Part shown: piece by piece, positions 57,905 through 64,000 of the stretch
How the letters are laid out: the number at the start of each line of letters is the position of its first letter
How positions within the stretch are numbered: position 1 is the stretch's first letter
DNA from: a bacterium HR11
GTDB taxonomy: Bacteria; Acidobacteriota; HRBIN11
Length of the DNA stretch: 64,000 bases
Direction: 5' to 3'
NCBI GenBank assembly: GCA_002898535.1
Contig: BEHN01000002.1
Coordinates: 1-64,000 of the forward strand
The notes under the pieces: generated by a model
Seen by the model: only the letters and a program-made list of their open reading frames with translations
Database searches by the model: none
What the model was told of the DNA's origin: nothing
Translations under genes and position numbers: made by a program

Positions 57905-59305
57905 ATGCATCTCAAACTTTTGCGCCTATGCCTGCTCGGGGGTCTCGCGATTCTCTGGGCGGGCTCTGTGCGGGCCGACGAAGCACCGCCGGACCCGACG
58001 GGGACGGCGACGATCCAGGCCGACCCGAACAAGGCCGTGAACTTCGCTTGGACTCTCGTGACGGGCTTCCTGGTCTTCTTCATGCAGGCCGGGTTTGCCC
58101 TGGTCGAGACCGGGCTTTCGCGCGCCAAGAATGCGGTCGCTGTCCTGACAAAGAACTTTATGGACTGCCTCATCGGGGGCTTAGCCTTTTGGGCCTTCGG
58201 CTTTGCCTTCATGTTCGGCGGCTCGGGAGCGGCCCCGGGGTTGGGATTCGGCAACCCCTTCATTGGGCTGTCCGGCTTCATGCTCCACCGGGGTTCCTAC
58301 GACGTATCGACGGCCGAGCTATGGTTTTTCCAGATGGTCTTTGCGGCCACGGCGGCGACGATCGTGTCGGGGGCGATGGCCGAACGCACAAAAACGACGG
58401 CCTACCTGGCCTATAGTTTCCTGATCTCCGGGCTGATCTATCCCATCTACGGGCACTGGGTCTGGGGCGGCGGTTGGCTGGCGAACCTGTATCAGTACCT
58501 GCCCTTCTTGGGTGAAGGCGTCGGGGCTCGGGACTTCGCCGGATCGGGCGTCGTCCATGCCGTCGGCGGCTTTGCGGCCCTGGTCGGGCCCCGCATCGGG
58601 AAGTTCAACCGGGACGGGACGCCCAACGTGATTCCCGGCCATAACCTGGCCCTGATGACGTTGGGTACCTTCATCCTCTTCTTCGGATGGTTCGGCTTCA
58701 ATCCCGGCTCGACGCTGGCGGCGACCGACCTGCGGATCTCCATCATCGCCGTCAACACCTTCCTGGCGGCCGCGGCGGCGGCCGTGACGGCCATCTACTA
58801 CAGCCTGGCCCGGACCGGCAAGATGGACCTCGTCCTGGCCTGCAACGGCTGTCTGGCTGGCCTCGTCGGGATCACGGCGCCCTGCGCCTATGTTCCGACT
58901 TGGGCGGCCGTCGTCATCGGCGTCGTGGCGGCCTTCGTCCTGATCGCTTCCCTAAGCTTCGTCGAGCGGGTTCTGAAGGTCGACGACGTCGTCGGGGCCG
59001 TCGCCGTTCACGGCTTTGCGGGCCTGTGGGGCCTCCTGGCCGTCGGGATTTTCGCCGACGGGACGTATGGGGGCGTAAAGGGCCTGATCGTCGGGGAGTG
59101 GGCCCAGCTCGTGGCCCAGGCCATCGATTGTGTCGTCGTGACGGCCTGGGCCTTGGGGACCAGTTTCCTGATGTTCTGGGTCATCAAAAAGACGATCGGC
59201 CTACGGGTGCCTAAGGAAGACGAGTTGAGCGGACTCGACGTCCCCGAACACGGCCTGGAGGCCTACCCCGAGGGCCGCAAGCTCGTCCTGGGCCGGGTGG
59301 CATGA
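57905..59305 (+). CDS. amt: Ammonium transporter
   Basis: The protein has 466 residues. A cleavable N-terminal signal (LRLCLLGGLAILWAGSVRA) is followed by 11 membrane segments. Motifs are VNFAWTLVTGFLVFFMQAGFALVETGLSRAKN, DFAGSGVVHAVGGFAALVG (pore His) and AVHGFAGLWGLLAVG (second pore His). No glnK/glnB follows, so PII control would act in trans. GGAGGA precedes the ATG. Confidence 0.95.
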   Translation: MHLKLLRLCLLGGLAILWAGSVRADEAPPDPTGTATIQADPNKAVNFAWTLVTGFLVFFMQAGFALVETGLSRAKNAVAVLTKNFMDCLIGGLAFWAFGFAFMFGGSGAAPGLGFGNPFIGLSGFMLHRGSYDVSTAELWFFQMVFAATAATIVSGAMAERTKTTAYLAYSFLISGLIYPIYGHWVWGGGWLANLYQYLPFLGEGVGARDFAGSGVVHAVGGFAALVGPRIGKFNRDGTPNVIPGHNLALMTLGTFILFFGWFGFNPGSTLAATDLRISIIAVNTFLAAAAAAVTAIYYSLARTGKMDLVLACNGCLAGLVGITAPCAYVPTWAAVVIGVVAAFVLIASLSFVERVLKVDDVVGAVAVHGFAGLWGLLAVGIFADGTYGGVKGLIVGEWAQLVAQAIDCVVVTAWALGTSFLMFWVIKKTIGLRVPKEDELSGLDVPEHGLEAYPEGRKLVLGRVA

Positions 59306-59550
59306 ATCCGGAATTCGGCGAACGTCGGTGTCGGGTCCGGGGGTCTGGTCTTCCCACCGACCCGACACCGGTCCACTCACCACGGGGTGCCGTGACAGGA
59401 CGGCTCTCATCGGAGCGGACGGCGAACGCCATGCCGTCCCGACGTCCCGGTAAGGGCATGGCGCCGCCGTGACCCTACCGGAAAGACCGCCCCGCCCGAA
59501 CGACGAAAAAATCGGTTCGGCCGACATTTCCGAACCGAAGGAGGGTGTCC
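59306..59550. other. Spacer between amt and porin
   Basis: It contains an inverted repeat (GTCGGTGTCGGGTC near 59326 facing GACCCGACACCGGT near 59360) that may terminate amt transcription. The AAGGAGG of the next gene is at 59538. Confidence 0.5.
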
Positions 59551-60822
59551 ATGAGCATGGGGAAAGACCTTGGACTGGGGGCCTGGGCGGGCTCCGGGAC
59601 GCCGGCTTCGAAGAAAGCCGGCGTCCCTCTCCGCCGTCTCGGGCTCCGGGCGACCCAGTGGGCCTTGGTCTGGCTTTTGGGATGGGGCTTGATCCAGATC
59701 CCCCTCCTCTGGGCCCAAGAGAATTCGGCTACCGAGACGCCACCGGCGTCGCAGGAAGCTCCGGCCGACGACCCGTCGCCCCTGAAGGACCTCCAGTGGA
59801 ACGGCCACGTCGCCGTTTCTTACAACCATAACTTTAACAGCCACGTCAACACCTTCCGGGTCTTCGACGAGGGCGCCCGCCAGGTCACCCTGCATCAAGC
59901 CGAATTCTGGCTCGAAAAGCCGTCCAGCGCCGAATCGCCCATCGGCTTCGGCGTCGACGTCGTCCTCGGATTCGACGCCAAGAAGATCCACGCGGCGGGC
60001 CTCGGGAGCGCCGACGACACCTTCGACCTCACCCAGGCGTACATCACCTATAAGGTCCCCGTCGGAGCAGGCCTCGACTTGAAGGTCGGCAAGTTCGTGA
60101 CCCTCCACGGGGCCGAGGTCATCCGCCGGCCCGGGAACTTCAACGTCTCCCGCTCGATTTTGTTCGGCTACGCCATTCCGTTCACCCACACGGGCCTGAT
60201 GGCGACCTATCCCTTCAGCGACCGGTTCACGGTGACCCTGGGCGTCGTCAACGGGTGGGACAACGTCACCGACAACAACACCGGCAAGTCCCTCCACGGC
60301 ATGGTCACGGTCCTGCCCCTGAAGGACCTGACCCTCACCGTCGGCGGGACGTGGGGACCCGAACAGGCGGACACGAACGGGCCCAAGCGGAGCTTGATCG
60401 ACATCGTCGCCACCTACAAACCGGTCCCGCCCCTGACTCTGATCGTGAACGTCGACTACGGGGTCGAGGCGGATGCCGTCCCAGACGAGACGGGCGGTTC
60501 GAAGACGGCCCGATGGTATGGTGCGGCGGGGTATGTCCTCTACGACCTCGATGACCGATGGTCCGTGGGCCTACGGGGCGAGTTCTTCATCGACCGGGAG
60601 GGCTTCCGTCTGGGATGGACCGACCCCACGACCGGCCTCCCGGCCCGATGCGACCTGTGGGAGCTGACGGGGACAGTCCGTTACAAGGTCGTCGACCGCC
60701 TCTGGGCCAGCCTGGAATACCGCCACGACTTTGCGAATCACCCAGCCTTCGACGGCGGGGCCGACGGACCGAAAAAGTCCCAAGGGACCGTCCTCGTGGA
60801 ATTCGTCTACCTGTTGAAGTGA
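59551..60822 (+). CDS. OmpL-like beta-barrel outer membrane protein (BBP2 family)
   Basis: The protein has 423 residues from ATG 59551 (AAGGAGG six bases upstream). A long N-region and a signal segment (WALVWLLGWGLIQIPLLWA) precede an acidic linker and a beta-barrel: LQWNGHVAVSYNHNFNSHVN, VTLHQAEFWLEKPS, VGKFVTLHGAEVIRRPGNF, SRSILFGYAIPFTHTGLMA, ending in VLVEFVYLLK. Position after amt suggests a role in ammonium or small-solute permeation, by inference only. Confidence 0.85.
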   Translation: MSMGKDLGLGAWAGSGTPASKKAGVPLRRLGLRATQWALVWLLGWGLIQIPLLWAQENSATETPPASQEAPADDPSPLKDLQWNGHVAVSYNHNFNSHVNTFRVFDEGARQVTLHQAEFWLEKPSSAESPIGFGVDVVLGFDAKKIHAAGLGSADDTFDLTQAYITYKVPVGAGLDLKVGKFVTLHGAEVIRRPGNFNVSRSILFGYAIPFTHTGLMATYPFSDRFTVTLGVVNGWDNVTDNNTGKSLHGMVTVLPLKDLTLTVGGTWGPEQADTNGPKRSLIDIVATYKPVPPLTLIVNVDYGVEADAVPDETGGSKTARWYGAAGYVLYDLDDRWSVGLRGEFFIDREGFRLGWTDPTTGLPARCDLWELTGTVRYKVVDRLWASLEYRHDFANHPAFDGGADGPKKSQGTVLVEFVYLLK

Positions 60823-61347
60823 GGTCGGCGCGGCGGGCGAATGGTCTGGGGTTTCTCGAGCGAGCGGGATTGGGATTTTAGCCTGCATCTTGCATATCCG
60901 ACGTGCGTGTTTTTGGACGGCCGCATCACCGCGGGCGTTCGGCGACGCCTACGTTGGCATGACTGGCGGCGCCAGCATGAAGGACGCCGGCATGACGGCC
61001 GGCGTTCCGGGACACGCCATAGGGGGCGTTACTACCGAACATGCGCGCCGGTCTTGCATCCTGCATCTTGGACCCTGGTCTGGGGTCGTTATGGGACCCT
61101 GTCACGCCGTCACTGTCCCGGCGTCGTGGCGTCCCGACATCGCTTGAAAAATCGTCCCGAATCCTCGTCATTGAAGCCCGGCCGGGCTCACGGCCGACGG
61201 CGGCCGTGAGGGTCCGTCAGCCCATGGCGGGCTGATGCCCGGCGGTCCCGCGGGCGGGTCGCTTCCGAAGGCGTTCCTCCATACCTGTGACCCCGGAGGA
61301 TCAATTATTAATTATTATTAAAAATTTACTGTATGGGGAGGCCGACC
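60823..61347. other. Spacer with REP-like palindromes and an R75 end
   Basis: GGACGCCGGCATGACGGCCG (~60976) and GACGCCTACGTTGGCATGAC (~60943) are REP-like. GCTTGAAAAATCGTCCCGAA at 61142 is a lone R75 inner end. 61301-61334 is a strikingly AT-rich block (ATTATTAATTATTATTAAAA) in this GC-rich genome. No gene is evident before 61348. Confidence 0.6.
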
Positions 61348-61581
61348 ATGCCGAAAACCGCCCCGCTCGAGCCGGCCCCCGCCGACTCGCACCTCACGAT
61401 CGACCTCGGCTGGGAAGCGACCCCGGACGGTACCCCTGGACCATCCCCGAAATGCCTTCCCCCGACTGAAGTCCTACCCTGGAGGATGCGGGGGCCCAAG
61501 GGCGTGGATACACTTTTGCGACTCGTCCCCGGACGTCGCCGCAAGGATGAGACGATGTCCAGGAATGGGATCAAAGGCTAA
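61348..61581 (+). CDS. Possible small protein, 77 residues
   Basis: ATG 61348 is preceded by GGGGAGG at good spacing and by an AT-rich tract that could act as promoter. The product (MPKTAPLEPAPADSHLTIDL...) is Pro-rich with a basic C-terminus (LVPGRRRKDETMSRNGIKG). No domain is recognised. It could be chance. Confidence 0.35.
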   Translation: MPKTAPLEPAPADSHLTIDLGWEATPDGTPGPSPKCLPPTEVLPWRMRGPKGVDTLLRLVPGRRRKDETMSRNGIKG

Positions 61582-61725
61582 GTCACGGCGCTCCCTGACG
61601 CTCTCGGAGCCATCCGTCCCGGCCTCTCGGTAAAAGGCACGTAATTTGCTGCCCCATCATCGAAAAAAGCCTGGCGGATTCGGGTCACTGGGCTGGGTTC
61701 GTGAATCCCGAGGGGAGGCTGGGAG

Positions 61726-63036
61726 ATGGCCGGCGCTCATCGTCGTGTCAAGGCTTACGTCTGCCGATACTGCCTGGGCGGGGCTCTTTTCTTTTGGACT
61801 TGGGCGGGAGTCCAGGCTCAGGAGAGTCGATTCCCACTTCAGTGGGGGGTTGCTCTTCAGTACCGTTTCGAGTTCCGAGACAACTTCGACTGGGACCGGA
61901 CGCGGGACGACCGGGACGGGTTCCACCTGCTTCGGACCCGTCTCCAGGTAACATGGACGGTAGCGGCTCCAGTTCAGGTCTTCCTGCAGGTCCAGGATGC
62001 CCGGCTGTGGGGCCTGACCGTCCCCGACCGGTCGCCCTTCCAGAATCCCCTGGACATCCATCAGGCCTACCTCGACGTCCGGTGGGGGCCGAAGGAAGCC
62101 GTCGTCCTCCGGATGGGCCGTCAAAAGCTGTCCTACGGGGACGAACGACTCCTCGGGGGCTTCGAGTGGTCCAACGTGGCCCAGGCCTTTGACGCCGTCC
62201 GGCTCATGGCGAAGGCCGGCGCCTGGTCCTTCCATGCCTTCATCGGCCGTCGCGTGGTCTCCCGCCCGGACCGACTCGACCGATGGGACCGGCAGGACAC
62301 GCTGGGGGGCCTCTACGTCACGGCGTCCCGCCCGACGATGACGCTGGACCTGTATCTCCTGTATCGGCATACGAACCGACCGGTCTTATTCCACAGCCAC
62401 ATGGAGCCGGGGACCCTCCGGGAGCCGACCCTGGGGTTTCGGTTCCGCCGGCCCCGGGCGCCGGGTCGCTGGGATGCGACCGTCGAGGGGGCCTTCCAGA
62501 CGGGTCGGTACGGACGGCAGGACATCCGGGCTTACGCACTTGCGGCTATCGTAGGTTATACCTGGGACGTCTGGGGTCGGCCCCGGGTCGGCCTCGAAGT
62601 CGACGGGGCCAGTGGGGACCGGAACCCTCAAGACGGCGTCCGGGAGACCTTCGACAACCTGTTCCCGACGAACCATCCTCATTACGGCTACATGGACTTC
62701 CTGGGCTGGCAAAATATGTGGGACGCCCGTCTGGTGATGAGCCTGAATCCCCACCCCTGGTGGTCCATGGAGGTGAATCTCCACCGCATGGGCCTGTATC
62801 GGACGACCGACGCCCTCTACAACGCGGCCCGGCGGGCCGTCCGCCTTGCCACCGGCCCGGTCGACAGCCACACGGTCGGGACCGAGTTCGACGCCCTGGT
62901 CCGGTTCGCCCCCTCCTCTCGATGGCAGGTTCTGGCCGGATACTCCCGGTTCTGGCCCGGCGCCTACCTCCGGCAGACGGGCCCCGCCGACCCGGCGACT
63001 TTCTTTTACGGACAGGTCAACGTGACGCTTCCGTGA
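61726..63036 (+). CDS. Alginate-export-family (AlgE-like) outer membrane porin
   Basis: The protein has 436 residues with a signal peptide (YCLGGALFFWTWAGVQA). The barrel has LLRTRLQVTWTVAAPVQVFLQ, QAYLDVRWGPKEAVVLRMGRQKLSYGDERLLGG, VDGASGDRNPQDGVRETFDN, FPTNHPHYGYMDFLGWQN and a C-terminal YGQVNVTLP. The RLSYGDQRL-type motif is typical of the Alginate_exp domain. Substrate unknown. It converges with the next gene, 16 bp apart. Confidence 0.88.
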   Translation: MAGAHRRVKAYVCRYCLGGALFFWTWAGVQAQESRFPLQWGVALQYRFEFRDNFDWDRTRDDRDGFHLLRTRLQVTWTVAAPVQVFLQVQDARLWGLTVPDRSPFQNPLDIHQAYLDVRWGPKEAVVLRMGRQKLSYGDERLLGGFEWSNVAQAFDAVRLMAKAGAWSFHAFIGRRVVSRPDRLDRWDRQDTLGGLYVTASRPTMTLDLYLLYRHTNRPVLFHSHMEPGTLREPTLGFRFRRPRAPGRWDATVEGAFQTGRYGRQDIRAYALAAIVGYTWDVWGRPRVGLEVDGASGDRNPQDGVRETFDNLFPTNHPHYGYMDFLGWQNMWDARLVMSLNPHPWWSMEVNLHRMGLYRTTDALYNAARRAVRLATGPVDSHTVGTEFDALVRFAPSSRWQVLAGYSRFWPGAYLRQTGPADPATFFYGQVNVTLP

Positions 63037-63052
63037 TTCGCAGGCCGGAGGC

Positions 63053-64000
63053 CTACGCGCCCTTAAGGGGCCAGAGGAAGAGGTAGGCGAACTTGGCGAA
63101 GACCGTCCAGGTCACGGCCCGGCCTGTGGCCGTATCGGCGGGTGTCGCCCACCGACCATAAAAGCCGATGTACAGGGCAGTCGCATAGTTCCAGCGGTAT
63201 CGAACCAATGTCTGGGTCTCCAGGACCTGCTGGCGGGCCGGATAGCCTTCCGCCTGGTAGCGGGCGTCCGGGAACCGATACTGAAGCCACTGGACCGTCT
63301 GCCGCAGGCCCAACGCCGGCGTGACCTGCCATTCGAGACGGGCATATTGAATCCATGCATCCTGGAGCGTCGCCGTCTGACTCAGCCGCCGATAGGTCGT
63401 CCGGTACGTGACCTGAAAGCCCTCGGTGAGCTTCAAGGTCAGGCCGGGGGCGACCCGGAACTGGCGGGCTTTCTCATTCAGGAAGTAGTCGACGGCGTCC
63501 CCTGCCGAGAAATTCACCTGGAGCGTGAGCCAAGAGCGGGGTTGCGAGTAAAGCTCACCAAACAGCCGGTGGCCGTGAAAGAGGACCGTCCCGGACCGCT
63601 CGCTGAAGTTTTCGACACCGAGCCAGCCGTTGGTCTGCCCGACCGCATGAAAGAACATCCCGACGGTCGCCTCATGGCCCTGCTGATGCCAGGCACCGTC
63701 CCACAGGAACTCCCCGCCGGCCGCCCACCCGAAGCGACTGACCCAACGACCCTCGGGCCAGAGGGTCCACTCCTGCCACGTGCCGACTTGTCGGACGCCG
63801 ACCTGCTGGATGAAGCCCAGGTCGGCCCGGAACCCTTCGGTCCGGGTCTCCCATCGCCATCTCCCGCTCCAGTGCTTGCCGTCCCGGAGTAGCTGAAACC
63901 GGTAGGCCCAGCCCCAGAAGTCGTCTTCCGGTTGGGCATACGTCCGGGCCACGTCCCGGGGATAGGCCGTCCAGGTCCCGACGGCCTGGGCCGAAAGCGA
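63053..64000 (-). CDS. DUF5916-like outer membrane protein, 5' end outside window
   Basis: The frame is open to the window edge, so only the C-terminal ~315 residues are visible. Features are YPRDVARTYAQPEDDFWGW, LLRDGKHWSGRWRWETRTEG, FRADLGFIQQVGVRQVG, and alternating beta-strands to a barrel-like end. This matches the C-terminal barrel of DUF5916 proteins, which usually carry an N-terminal carbohydrate-binding-like domain (outside). Function unknown. Confidence 0.75.
   Translation of the reverse strand, partial: SLSAQAVGTWTAYPRDVARTYAQPEDDFWGWAYRFQLLRDGKHWSGRWRWETRTEGFRADLGFIQQVGVRQVGTWQEWTLWPEGRWVSRFGWAAGGEFLWDGAWHQQGHEATVGMFFHAVGQTNGWLGVENFSERSGTVLFHGHRLFGELYSQPRSWLTLQVNFSAGDAVDYFLNEKARQFRVAPGLTLKLTEGFQVTYRTTYRRLSQTATLQDAWIQYARLEWQVTPALGLRQTVQWLQYRFPDARYQAEGYPARQQVLETQTLVRYRWNYATALYIGFYGRWATPADTATGRAVTWTVFAKFAYLFLWPLKGA

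Overview
The window comes from a GC-rich, Gram-negative bacterium. It has an LPS-export gene set (LptC/A-like, LptB), four outer-membrane barrel proteins, RpoN, and ordinary bacterial information genes. The high GC, the Arg-rich proteins and the housekeeping blocks mixed with MITE-like debris suggest an uncultured thermophile, perhaps Acidobacteriota or a neighbouring phylum. That placement is a weak inference, because no rRNA lies in the window.

Layout. 1-3.8 kb: truncated TnpB lacking its third RuvC aspartate, DUF72 protein, FGE-fold protein, TrmO-like protein. 4.1-6.7 kb: YgfZ/CAF17, receiver-only response regulator, GlgC. 6.8-8.4 kb: compact nickel-SOD operon (sodN-sodX-nicO). 8.9-15.1 kb: complete phosphate operon pstS-C-A-B-phoU-porin, with a four-repeat Pho-box-like operator. 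15.1-17.1 kb: a dense cluster of repeats, MITEs, a pstB remnant, an IS5 transposase fragment, and tRNA-Arg(CCG) and tRNA-Lys(CTT). 17.2-20.9 kb: EnvC-like amidase activator, group II decarboxylase, Nudix hydrolase, roadblock protein. 21.4-27.4 kb: lptC/A-lptB-rpoN-hpf-ptsN-hprK operon. 27.4-36 kb: epimerase, PruA, TPR protein, a formiminotransferase fused to an IS1595-type zinc ribbon, a membrane protein and a lipoprotein-like gene whose ends are built from repeats. 36-41.5 kb: minus-strand rpsT-scpB-rluB-hisC-unknown-lapB-like-comF. 42.7-46.6 kb: cytochrome-like lipoprotein, pspA-ybjN, plsY-gpsA. 46.8-51.1 kb: rpsF-rpsR-rplI-dnaB-alr. 51.3-57 kb: B12-radical SAM protein, a solitary molybdenum hydroxylase subunit, a coiled-coil/nuclease-like protein and FabI. 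57.3-64 kb: a strong promoter with a ~560-nt leader, amtB, porin, AlgE-like porin, and a partial DUF5916 protein.

The most unusual property is in the spacers. About 16 copies of a ~75-bp module (called R75 here) lie in both orientations. One end (TTGAAA..) usually abuts arrays of 7-9-nt units made of a fixed core plus one to three variable bases. Some R75 copies form inverted pairs around cargo, as if they were long terminal inverted repeats. Two MITE-like families (E2, ends GGCTCTGTTG; E3, ends CTCATAAATCCGAC) and a ~115-bp palindrome-rich REP-like module share the same spacers. Several arrays fold back into long hairpins, and some supply start codons, stop codons or whole protein ends to neighbouring genes.

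Functional links visible here are nickel uptake with Ni-SOD, phosphate uptake with a phosphate-type porin, LPS export with sigma-54 and nitrogen-PTS remnants, and an ammonium transporter with a long leader.
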